A DNA stretch of 40,136 bases from Schoenoplectus triqueter (Eukaryota; Streptophyta; Magnoliopsida; Poales; Cyperaceae), in contig CAXKVV010001382.1 in assembly GCA_964058805.1 (NCBI GenBank), positions 1 to 40,136 of the forward strand, given 5' to 3'. The notes beneath the pieces were generated by a model. That model was not told the origin of the DNA, did not search any database, and saw only the letters and a program-made list of their open reading frames with translations. Within the stretch, counting starts at the first letter, position 1. Each line of letters starts with the position of its first letter. The position numbers and the translations under genes were made by a program. This document shows positions 21,190 to 32,400 of the stretch, one piece after another.

Positions 21190-22199
21190 GCAGAACAGAA
21201 AGTTTCCATCATCCCTATTTGCAAAAGATTTATTTGAACATCTCCTGGTACAATTAGTTTCTTACCAGTCCCCCTCGACTTTCAAACCATCTCTCCGTTG
21301 CAAATTTTATTTCTAAAATAATGATTATGTTAATACAAATTTAGTTGCTGTTTCATTTTCAAAACTAGAAATGTGAACATGATAAATGCTGGGTTTTTTA
21401 AAATCAACTTGCTGTCATCCTATTAACGTCCATATAAGTCTTTAAGAACCTTAGTCTTTATCAAGCCTTTGGACTGTTGGATAAAAATAGAATAAGAGTT
21501 GGAATAAAGGCTTAATATAGAGAATGTCCCTCCTAACGGTTACTTCAGAGCTTCACTACAAATTAAGTAGGTCTATCTCTTTATCAGAACGAAAAACTAG
21601 AAAAAGGTGAATTTGAATTGTCTGACAGTGATACCTATTGTCTTTGATAGGCATTAGGCTGTACCTAATTGATAAACTAAAACCGTTCAGTTGGATCAAT
21701 ATTTTGCAATGGTCTAACATTAAATCATGAAAGGAGAGATATCATTAGTGTATTCGTCTTCTTTTTAGAAAAATAAGCCTCTGGTCAAATAAACAAACAG
21801 AACATTCTATTTTAGTGCTGGAATTTAGTTTGAATGAGCAAGTACACGAACATGAACATGCGAAATTTTTTATTTTTCGGGGCACAATTCAAACAAGGAT
21901 TTTACATGTGATAAAACTGAACCAAAATCATAGATCTAGACTAAATTATTGTACCTTTGATGCGTGAGTCTTCGGGGAGGCTCGGAGTAGTCTCCTTCTT
22001 GCTCTATTCGCACTGGTACCCGCAAAGACATCAAGTGTAGGCGCCTTCCAAGATATCCACCAAGACAGGCCACTATCCGATCTCCTTCGCACTTGCTAGG
22101 ATGCTAGAGAGACTCTCCTTGATCTCCTCCACACCACTGTGATTAAACTCCTTTAATCTATGTGAAAAATCTGGTGGAAGATGACTCTCCTTGATCTAA
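21190..22199. other. Intergenic; includes a GC-richer patch of possible transposon origin
   Basis: No coding support. The patch at about 21960-22190 is richer in C and G and contains repeated AGACTCTCCTTGATCT / ATGACTCTCCTTGATCT segments (around 22111 and 22183). It may be part of a retrotransposon LTR or leader, but I could not define ends. Confidence 0.35.
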
Positions 22200-22385
22200 T
22201 GTCATCTGAACCATTCAATATCAACGATTTTCTATCCCTTTAAATAAATAGCAAAAAAACTTTAAAAAATATATAATTTGATCACCAAGGAGATTTTGAT
22301 ATGAAAATCATATTTAACAGTTTGGAACATCCATCTAAAATTTCAAATATGAGATATAAGAATGAAGTACGAAGTATTTTGTGTT
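22200..22385. mobile_element. Half-copy of the 20728-21130 foldback family
   Basis: This stretch matches the right half of the intact element in order, though diverged: CCATYC-type segment, TAAATAGCAAAAAAA, TATAATTTGATC, GATTTTGATATGAAAATCAT, TTTAACAGTTTGGA, ATTTCAAATATGAGATA and AAGTATTTTGTG. The left arm is missing. It directly abuts the (GA)n that starts the next foldback element. Confidence 0.65.
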
Positions 22386-22395
22386 ATATACATAT

Positions 22396-22776
22396 AGAGA
22401 GAGAGAGAGTTAGACTATTGTGAAAACGTTTGCATTTCGAGCTCAAATGCATATGGCTCAAATTTTATCATAACACGTCCGAAATTTAAAATTATCATTC
22501 TCATTAAATTCTTCCTATCAAAATATTAGAGGATACAAAAAATTGAGGTATTTTGAGTTTTCTAAGTCTTTTCTAAATATTTATTTCAAAAATAAAAAAT
22601 TAATACTTAGAAAACTCGAAATATCCCAAATTTTTGTATCCCTCAATATTTTGATATGAAGAATTTAATGAGAATGATAATTTTAAATTTCAGACGTGTT
22701 ACAATAAAATTTGAGCCGTATGCACTTTGACTCGAAATGTAAACATTTTCATAATAGTCTAACTCTCTCTCTCTCT
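22396..22776. mobile_element. Second foldback element (~381 bp palindrome) in a (TA)n/(GA)n context
   Basis: Arms of about 185 bp pair with roughly 90% identity by eye. The left arm begins GAGTTAGACTATTGTGAAAA; the right arm, reverse-complemented, begins GAGTTAGACTATTATGAAAA. The interior differs from the 20728-21130 family, but the outermost 16 bases resemble it (GAGTTAGACTATTGTG against GAGTGAGGCTACGGTG). Flanks are TATA(GA)n on the left and (TC)n(TA)n on the right, again the same arrangement. No ORF. Confidence 0.85.
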
Positions 22777-22789
22777 ATATATATATATG

Positions 22790-25700
22790 CAACTGCATTT
22801 AAAATAAACGGACATAAGAGTCATGTTTTGATTTTCTCTTCCTTTTTATTTTCTAGAGCATCTTCACATTCAATTATTATTTTTGTTTAATTCCTCTTGA
22901 TTTGTTTTTCTACACAGTACACATCCACTTATTGTCGTCACGTAAATAATTCTACAGTTGAATCCTCATGCTTAGCGTACCCGGGTAGCCTCCCTTAGGT
23001 GAAGTTGTAAATTGAAAACATAAAATGATCTGGGCTGAAGGATAGACAATATGGGCCGATGTGTAAATAACTTTTAGGTTGGTTTTGAATATCAAATTTA
23101 ACCTTTCTACAACTTTGTCTATATAATTTTAAAGTAAGCTAGCTTCGGCCAGGCCCAACAAATCATCCGAGCTTATTTTTTTTGGGTTTGTCCGTCCATA
23201 ACAGTTGAAATTTCCTGTTGGATCACTTGCATTGATAGTAACCCTTTTAAAATTTTAGATGAGCTTAAAGCTTTTCAAATAAAATGTTTTTTTTTTTAAT
23301 TTAATTTGAAAAACCACTAAAGGGTTTCTCGCGAGAAATTTTCTTATAAAAAATTGCACTCATAATATATCAGTATGCCAGCTTGTGATCTTTGAAGTAT
23401 TTTCCGGCACCAGTGACACTTTATTTAACATAACAATGTATATATATGACTATTCTAGTTGAGGTTTATAAATCAGGATTAGTTACTTTCTTTACGAGAC
23501 TTAAATACCACGATCAATTTCTCTAATGTACCTGAAAAATATGGTATAAATGTAATGACTATTTATATGTTGGTAACAGAATGGTAATGGTTCTTAAACT
23601 ATATAAAGACTTTTGGTTTCTTCAAGGGGTGTATCTCCTCTGGATTGTCATTTTAATTTAATTAATACTTTGTATTCGGTTACAGAGGTGTTCATATTTA
23701 TTGGGGTGTTCAAATCTGATCATGAAATATAAAAAATTAACAAAAATAAAAACATTGCAAAAAACGAAAAGCAAACTATGTTATTCATACTTATACATAT
23801 GATTATTTATATTTATTTATAGAAGCTTTCATGTCTAATTACTGAGATGTTCATATCTAATTAGTGGGTATTCATATCTGATCATGGAATATAAACTAAA
23901 AAATAAAAATTTGGAAGAGAAAACAGATAGGGGATAAATTTGGGAGTTATAATATTTGAGATTAAAAAAAATTCTCCATTTTTAATGCATACGAAAATAC
24001 TACATAATTTTCTTTTTGACAAAGCCGTTGTCTATTTTCGAAAATTCAGAGAAAAAAAATAACATAATGTTATGATAAATATTTCACCCTCTCTCAGCCT
24101 CTCAAATAATGCGGTTCTGCTCATGTCCTTCCAAAATTTTAAAATCAGATTGATTGGCTTGAAATTAAAAGGATTTAAGATATTTCTCGGCAGGATAGTT
24201 ACTTAATTTAGCTTGATTTTCCCAATCCTCTAATCACCACCTATCAATTGAAGAATCTGCTTCGTCAGCAGTACTAAAAAAAGTGTGAAGAGAGCAGCAT
24301 GATCACTACAGACAAGCTGTCTATTTAGATTGAACAGTGTTTCTTTATTCCATTTTATTACTACAAATGATGTAAACTTATCAACTAAATTGCATCAGAG
24401 ATTACATTCGAGGGATTAAATCCAACTTCACCGCAAGCCGTCCCATGTGTAGTGCAAGGGACAATATAGCAATTAGCATGCAACGCTTCAAATCTTCACT
24501 GCACAAACAACTGAAGCAAAGCATGTTATTGTATTTTCATTTTTACCATCCGAATATTACCAATTGAATAAGGGAGAGTGGCTCTGACAAGTGACAACAT
24601 GCAAGGAAACATGGCACGGTCCACAGAAGATTTTTCAATTTAAGATGATAATATCTGACAAGTGACAACATGCGTGTGGGTTCTTCCAGCAACCCAGTCT
24701 CGGTGCAAATGTGGGGTCTGCTGTGTACAGGTCATACTGGTACATTATTTGCTGTAATTGTAAGGATAATCTCCAATCGCGCAAAACGCATGAATTAAAT
24801 TTGTTTACCACGCTGATAATTTAATATTTTTACATTAATTTCAGAATACTTCTTATTTTGACATTTCTTACATAGAAAAAATAATTAATTTCTAGAATTA
24901 ACAATGAGATTTCTTTTCTTTTACAACTACAAGAATGAGGATGTCCATAAATTGATCTTACAAAATAATTATGTGATACTTTTTGACAGCTTACTAATTT
25001 AACAATATGTTTTAATTAACAAATTCTCTACATTGTGTAGTTGAGATTGCATCTGTCAAATCAACATTATTTTCTTATTGATTTGCAATTATGAGTGTGA
25101 TGCTCTGAGATCAGTATTAGCTGGTTATACATCATCTATTATTGGCTCATTTTGGGTGCAGGACCAACCTTGTAATATATGTTTATGTGTGATGTCAAAG
25201 GAATGATAATACACTGCAATCTACGTTGTAGATTTAACTGTAAGGATATTTTGATGTTAAGTTTGTACGGATTTTGACATAAAAGATCACATTATTTTTT
25301 CAAACATACGACCTCTCACTGTTATTTTTATCACTAAATCAAAAAATTTCAGACGTAACATTTTTTCATGCACTAGGAGATAATCTCAGCTCCAGTCAAA
25401 GCAACAAGAATTAAAAAGAAAATAAAAATTTGAGCTAAAAAATAGATTGATTAAACGGCTTAGTAGCATTTCCTTCCTCCAATAAAGTGCGGATCTACAC
25501 TACTCCAGGGTAAGACACTTGTCTGATCCTGAATTTCGATATTTTTCATAAGTTTAATAGTATTTACTGATTGTGCCTGACTTTAAATTCAAATTAGGTC
25601 TGACATTGGATTCAGAATAAACTTTAGATGAAAAAATTCGGTACAAAATCTGAATCGCGTCGCGGATCTATCTGCTGGAGTTAACGGATCCGCTGGAGTC

Positions 25701-26556
25701 CGCCAGTTTGTTAACGGGTGCGCCAAACTATAAAAAATCAGATTGATTGAGTCAGGAACCCAATTCATGTGAACGATGAAGTCTAACCTGGCGATTCAAG
25801 AATCATGAATTTGCTCACGCCAGTCGTCTACTCGCTTGCCTGGTCTCGCTGATCTCCGCGCTCTGGTCGTCTCGCTAGTCTCCACCCCTCTCTCAGTCTC
25901 TCTAATTTCCGTTCGAGCCGCCCAGTGACCCGATGCCTAACCCTAGATGAAATCCTGGATCCGGTACCTAATAAAGTCCTAAATTTGAGGGAGTTAATTT
26001 AAATTAGATCATAATTATATTATTTTTCTTAGATTCTTTTAGTATGATTAAATCTTGAGGGGAAAATTCCATGCAGAAAAAAAGGTGTATGACAAAATCA
26101 AGTTCAAATAGATATAATTTCTATCAAAATGATGACGACTAGTTTATTTTATTAGAATAATTATTGTTTTTACTCCTCGTCTTTTCCATCTCTCATGTAC
26201 CCAAAAAAGTACAAAGAACCAAAAAGAACAAACCACCACTTATCCATCCCCTGTCAATCCTGACAACTGGATTGACATTCTTGTCTGATTCTCACTGGAG
26301 TTTCGTGGTCCGGGTCTAGGTTCAATATCCTTGGCGCTGGGTTTGGAAGTTTGTAGGCTGTCAGTATGGATGGACCTAACTTTATATTTATATTTATCAA
26401 ATAGAGAATAAGTACGGAATTATCTGTATTTTTATCTGATAAATCATAAATCGAACGATTTCTTTTATTCATATTTATACTGATGGCTTAAGAAAATAAA
26501 ATTTGATTTATATCTATTTTATCAGATATACATGAACCGGATAAATAACTAAACTA
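22790..26556. other. Gene-poor AT-rich interval
   Basis: I find no splice-supported coding sequence on either strand. Visible local structure: an imperfect direct repeat of about 55 bp (23686-23740 and 23843-23902, sharing GTTCATAT and TCTGATCATGRAATATAAA), and a 20-bp exact repeat TCTGACAAGTGACAACATGC at about 24583-24602 and 24654-24673. A somewhat GC-richer patch at 25640-25960 with TC-rich runs could be a transposon relic. Nothing else is defined. Confidence 0.45.
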
Positions 26557-27010
26557 CTTGATACCAGTGGCGGATTTAGGATTTTGATTGGGGGGGGATA
26601 ATTATCGGATTGTAATGGCTTATCGGGTTCAAATCCATTAACTAATCGGGTACTAAATAAAAAAATTAATAATTTAATATATATACTTAATTAATAAGTT
26701 TTTTATTAAATAATAATATTTTATATATTAAAATAACAATAAAATAAAGCTCAAAGTAATAGATAATCAAGTTAATGAAGAAAGTTTTCTACTAAGAAAC
26801 TTTATATTTTGATATCTTTGCATAATTATTTCATTATGTACGGTATTAAATATTTTTTTCTCAATAAAAATAACCAGACAATTCGGGGGGGCAAAAAAAA
26901 TTTTCAGGGGGGCACGTGCCGAAAACATTACCGAAAAGTACTATTTTTCAAAATCCAGGGGGGGCACGTGCCCCCCCTTGGATGTTGCTGGGTCCACCCC
27001 TGCTTGATAC
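26557..27010. mobile_element. 438-bp non-autonomous hAT element with perfect 8-bp duplication
   Basis: The element is 26565-27002, flanked by CTTGATAC on both sides (26557-26564 and 27003-27010). It starts CAGTGGCGGATTTAGGATTT and ends TGGGTCCACCCCTG (inward: CAGGGGTGGACCCA). The right third contains G-runs and the palindrome GGCACGTGCC twice. There is no ORF beyond chance frames. The 8-bp duplication and CAGTGGCGGA end place it in the hAT superfamily. Confidence 0.9.
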
Positions 27011-27289
27011 CCTAGTTCTTTGGCGTTCGAAACTTTGAAGGCGCCCTTGGTGGTGGACTGGTGGGTCTCCGGTGTGCAACAACTGTTCATGCGCTGTTTC
27101 ACAGTTCAGAAAGGATTTGTTTGACAATGCATGGAATAACAAAAAGTAATAATAAAATTACTATTTCAATAAAGTAATTTGCCGAACGATTTTTTGACTA
27201 AGTAGAAGAGTGCGGAAGAGTACCAATCCGGTATACCAAGTCATAGATGGTATACCGGATTAGCTCTCGTCGGAATAGCGATTATTGTT

Positions 27290-27842
27290 TGATTATATTA
27301 TATATATTATTATATTATGATTATAATTTATTATTATATTATTATATTATGATTATGATTATAATTTATTATTATTATATTATATTATATTATATTATAA
27401 TTTATTATTATATTAATATTATGATTATTATTTATTTATTATTATTATTATTATATTATAATCACTATTAGTATTATTCTATTATGTTATTATAATGATT
27501 GTCATTATTATACATTATCATCACTATTAGTATTATAATATAATTTATTATTGTTATATTATAATAAATATGATTTTATTATTATATTATTATATTATGA
27601 ATATAAATATGATTATTTTATATTATTATTATTATTTATTATGATTATGATTATAATTTTATTTTATTATTATTATATTATGATTATGGTTATATTATTA
27701 TTATATTATTATGATTATGACTATGATTATTATTACTTATTATTATTATTATTATTTTATTTTATTATGTTGTATTATATTATTGTATTATTTTATTTTA
27801 TTATGTTGTATTATATTATTATTATTTTATTTTTTAAAAATA
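27290..27842. repeat. Low-complexity (TTA/TAT)n tract, ~550 bp
   Basis: Almost entirely A and T, in TAT/TTA trinucleotides interrupted by TATGATTATGATTATAA-type blocks. Open frames of 74 and 100 codons across it encode only Ile/Tyr/Leu/Met strings and are by-products of the repeat. This resembles an expanded microsatellite or matrix-attachment-like DNA. Confidence 0.9.
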
Positions 27843-28349
27843 TTAATAATTAGTTGTCAATTCATGCGACAGTGACTAGGTCAAACTTATCTTTCTCCTG
27901 GTCAAATTTTCTTGAAGTTGAAGCGAGCACTCGGATCTCAGCTAAGGCTGGAATATGCACCAAACCAAATGTATATAGAATTATAGACGTGCGGTTACCT
28001 GGTAGGATCCAACCCGGATTGGATCGGTTTCAACCCAAGTCAAAATAAATACGGCTGTCATTGACAGATGATTCGGATTGAATTCAATTTCTCATACAAT
28101 TTGACCCGTTGGATGAAAAAGGTATCGGATCATCATCCGACCCGATTATTGCTACTTCAGTCTTTAGAGTTCAGACCCGTGAGTCCGTGACCGAGGTGGC
28201 GAGATAGCACTGAAAATTAAAATGTAATCATCATCATGGTATTTTCGGAAATAATTTGCCAAAGAGGGGTGGGTATACAATGAAATTAGTCCCCTCTTTG
28301 TACGACACTATCAGAAACTATCATTTACTTGCTACTCAACCTGCCTCTC
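27843..28349. other. Upstream region of the Raf-like kinase gene
   Basis: Moderately mixed composition with no coding support. The last ~150 bases before 28350, with CT-rich runs (CCTCTCCCTCTCTCTCTG near 28342-28359), probably contain the kinase promoter and transcription start. Confidence 0.4.
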
Positions 28350-28448
28350 CCTCTCTCTCTGTATTAAATCAGAGGCATCAGAAAATTTAACTGCGAAATC
28401 TGATAAACCAGGAGAAAATCTTAGACCGTGGAAATCTTGATCCGTCCA

Positions 28449-28487
28449 ATGGCGGCTCCTTTTGGGCCGCTTCTTAGGTTGATTTGA
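28449..28487 (+). promoter_or_regulatory. Upstream ORF 1 (12 codons) in the kinase leader
   Basis: ATG at 28449 opens MAAPFGPLLRLI and stops at TGA 28485-28487, one base before a good splice donor (exon end 28488, then GTACTT). The leader exon probably ends here and joins 29367, so this ORF would be upstream of the main start in the mature mRNA. Leader exon limits are inferred from splice consensus. Confidence 0.45.
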
Positions 28488-29369
28488 GGTACTTATTTTT
28501 GCTTTTTTGAAAGTCCTCTTTTGTATTTAGAACTGATCTTAGCGGAGTATTGTAAGTGTGTTATTACGAGTTCTTCATTAAGAAAGCGATGATTTTTGGT
28601 AGATTTATGTAGACCTTTTAGATTTGGTAGGTATGCGAACCAGTTAACAAGTGGGTTCCTTTGCTATAGTTGATATTAGCTAAAAAGGCGGTTTGTTAAT
28701 CTATTTTTTTGGAAAGATAAGTAATTTTGTTTTAATCCGAGCAATATTTGTTTTAATCCGAGCAAGATAAGTAAGTGATTCTAAGGTGCTGGACTTGTTA
28801 TCCAGTGTTAATAATTCTGTGTAATTGTTCACCGATTAATTAAGCTTAAGATTTTGATTAATTTCAACGACTAAAGTGATGTTTAGAGGTGGGGCGTCTA
28901 GCTGGCTGATATCTATCGTGCTATCGGTGAACTTCTCTTAATTAGCATGTTACCAGTTCCTTTTTGTTAGAAATTGAGATCGTTTCTAGCCAGATATGAT
29001 CAACTTTGCTGAACAAGTTTATTTTCCAATGGCTAGCACAGTAGGGTAATTTTTTTAATAAAGCGTTGTTGGTGCTCTGATGCTTATTTTGTTTAACATT
29101 TTTCCTCCTTTTGTATTAGAAATCCATTTGAGCTCATAGTTTTAATTTAACATAGAATACTAGTCTTTTTTTTTTTCATTTATCTTGTGTTGTTTTGCTG
29201 CAATGAAATTGTTTTGCACGGGTAGTTGCATAATTTATTTGATTTAAGTGCTTAAATTTCTACCAAAAATCTTGAAAAGTTGTGGTAAATTTGTTTCTTA
29301 CCTCAAAGTAGTGATGCACTGCCTTAATTGAACATCAACCTCTTTTCATTTTTTTTTCTTGGATAGGTT

Positions 29370-29432
29370 ATGATGTTACTGTTCTTCAATGGAGCTCAGA
29401 AGAATCTAAAGAATTATAAAGGCAAATTATAA
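29370..29432 (+). promoter_or_regulatory. Upstream ORF 2 (20 codons) ending 2 nt before the kinase ATG
   Basis: After a TTGGATAG acceptor (exon from 29367), ATGATG opens MMLLFFNGAQKNLKNYKGKL and stops at TAA 29430-29432. The main ATG is at 29435. A uORF that stops almost on top of the main start is a typical arrangement for translational repression by limited reinitiation. The effect here is inferred. Confidence 0.55.
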
Positions 29433-29434
29433 GT

Positions 29435-32400
29435 ATGGAGTACAGAAAGGAACCTGGTCAGAGGATGACAGCCAGTCAAGGGACCCTTCCACCAACCTCT
29501 TCGACCAGTACTGGTTTAAATGTACCAGTACCTGGACCAACCAGACCTGTTCTGAATTACTCCATCCAGACCGGAGAAGAATTTGCATTGGAGTTTATGC
29601 GGGACCGTGCAATGTCCAAAATGCCTTCGGCCCCTTTACCAGTAGCTGCACCGGCACCATCACAGATGCCTGTTCAACCACAAACTGGCTATATGGACCT
29701 CAGAGGAATTTTAGGTGTGTGCCACACAGGATCCGAGGCGAGCTCAGATATCTCCACTCTAGCAGCCTCAATTGAAAAACCTAACCCAAATCCTCCGGAA
29801 GTAACTGAAAATAAACCCTACTTTTCTTCAACCAGATCAGCACCAGCTCCCAGCCCACCACGGGCAATGTCAGGATATACATCATCTGAGGCTGCTTCTG
29901 ACACATCTGGCAGTAAAAGGGTAAAATTTTTATGCAGTTATGGTGGTAAAGTCTTACCGAGGCCAAGTGATGGTAAGTTACGATATGTAGGTGGTGAGAC
30001 TCATATTGTTCGAATAAACTGTAATATCTCCTTCCAAGAGTTAAAGAGAAAAACAACAGCCATATATAATTTACCTCATGCCATTAAGTACCAGTTACCT
30101 GGTGAGGATTTGGATGCTTTAATATCTGTTTCAAATAATGAGGATTTGAGAAATATGATGGAGGAGTGTGGGGTTCTTCTAGATGGTTCTTCTGACAGAG
30201 GAAGAGGGTCTCAGAAGCTGAGGATATTTCTCTTCTCTAGCATAGATTTTGATGACTCAAGTTTGAGTCTGGGCTCAATGGATGGTGACTCTGAGGTCCA
30301 GTTTCTTGTTGCCATCAATGGCATGGACACTGGTTTGGGAACTGGTAAGCCTGTCAGTGGCTACGGGTGGACGAGTTCAACTCAAGGGGGTGATTTTGAC
30401 CAGTTCATGCATCTTAGTTTAAATATGGATGGACAGAAAACAAATGGAGGAGGTACCAGTACTAGCACAATATCAGCTGGCCAGAATCAGACACAGGGAC
30501 AGGTGCAGGCACAACCTAGTCTCTCGAGTGAATTCAAACGATCTCTGTACTCTTCCCATTCAGAGAGGGTTCAGCACACGGACCCAATTCGTACATACCC
30601 TAGTGTTAACCCTAGCGAGAACCTATATCAATACAACACTGCAAGCCTTGACTCGACCACTCTTTCAGGACTATCTGATTATGGGTACATTTCTCAATAC
30701 ACACCTCAAACTGCTACCGGGATAACTTCTGTTGTACCACCAGGTCCACCACATATAAGCAGACAAGTTGTGCATGAGAGAGAAGTTGTGTTACCAAAAG
30801 ATACAATGATATACTCTACTCCCTCATTGCCAGTACAAACACCAGCACTGGTAAAAGATGATCCGTCTTCATTGATACCAACAAAAGATACCAACACAAA
30901 GCATGTAGAAACTGCACCCGTGCCAATCTTAAAGCAAAGTGATAGCAACAACAATGAGGTGAATAATGAAGAAGCAAGGTATTCATCCGGCGGGGCCTTC
31001 AATTCAGGGTACTCTGACCACGATACTGATGTTGTGGACCACATCCAGGGAAAAAATCAACCTAAGCAAGTTAGGGTTTTCCACTCTGAGAGGATACCTA
31101 GAGAACAAGCTGAGTCCATGAACCGGCTTTCCAAATCTAATGATTCTTTGGGCTCGCAATTTTTCATAATTAACACTTCCAGATCAGATGCAGTCAGGGA
31201 TTCTATAGCAGAAGTTGTAGATCCCACACTTGAAGTAACCTCCACCTCTTCTCATCCACTAGGTGGGGAACCCACACATGAAGAGGATTTGTTAAAATTT
31301 AGAAACTATGAAAATACCCCTGTACCTCCAATGCATCACGAGAGTCTTACTGAACCAACTGTGGTCTCTGGAGAAGTTGCCTACCATCAAAGTGAAGATC
31401 ATGGAAAAAAGATGCCAGCAACAGTGCCTGTACCAGTTCAAGATGATCAAAAGGTTGAGACACATGATCCACATATAATAAAACCTAAACACAATGAGCC
31501 TACTTTGAAGAGAGAGGGGCCAGAATCTGCCCCAAAAGCGGCATGGCCAGAAGACCCTAATCCTAAAAATTTAAGCTCTATATCCCAGGAGGAGTCTGTA
31601 GCAGAGAAGAAGGACATATTAGTTGACATAAATGACCGGTTCCCTCCAGATTTTCTTTCTGAATTTTTTTCGAAAGCAAAACTTGCTGCAGCAGAATCTT
31701 TTAGAAGCTCCTTTTTGAAAGAAGAAGCTGGCCTGAGTATAAACATTCAAAATCATGAGCCAAAGAGGTGGTCTTTTTTCAGAAATTTGGCACCTGATGA
31801 GTTTGCCAGAAAGGACGTGTCATTGATGGACCAGGATTTTAATTTGGGTCAGATTGCCTCACAAAAAAAGTTTGATATGGATGTAAAGCATCCAGAAACT
31901 TCTAGGAGGGACGTGGAGGATTCTGCAGGCATTGATGTTTTTCATGTTAATAACGATCTATTTGTGAATGTTGGAGAAAATATTGGCTTGCCTCCTTCAG
32001 AGTATGACGTAAGTCTTTTCTAAAATGAGGGATTGTTTTACTGATTGTTTCATATGAATGACGGTATTACTGATTAGTACTGGTACTTGCAGTATGAATG
32101 TGCTGGGAGTACCTACTTTACTGTTATTTTGGGTATGTGTGCCTTGTTATGGTACTTTGCAATTATGTATCAGTTAATAAATTGCTGATTCATCTGAGAT
32201 CTCAGATGTAACAAAATTCTTAATCAGAATGGAACTTAAGAGCATACTTAAAAACCCAAGATTATGACTCCCTCCCTCTTCCCAAAAGAGAGCTCCTAAA
32301 TAAGTTGATGAATCAATGAATGAACAAAAACAATATATTAAAAAAGACTAGAATAAACAATAAAAATAAATTAAGTAATATTCCTATATTCACAGAGAGA

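Noticed and set aside
20982..21316. Frames of 71-86 codons with Ser/Leu and Ile/Tyr repeats
   Set aside because: They are produced by the palindrome and the (TC)n(TA)n microsatellite.
27247..27853. Open frames of 74 and 100 codons
   Set aside because: They consist of Ile/Tyr/Leu/Met strings from the TTA/TAT repeat and have no gene features.
29781..31746. Several minus-strand frames of 62-112 codons within kinase exon 1
   Set aside because: They are antisense shadows of the PB1 and linker coding sequence and lack splice or domain support.
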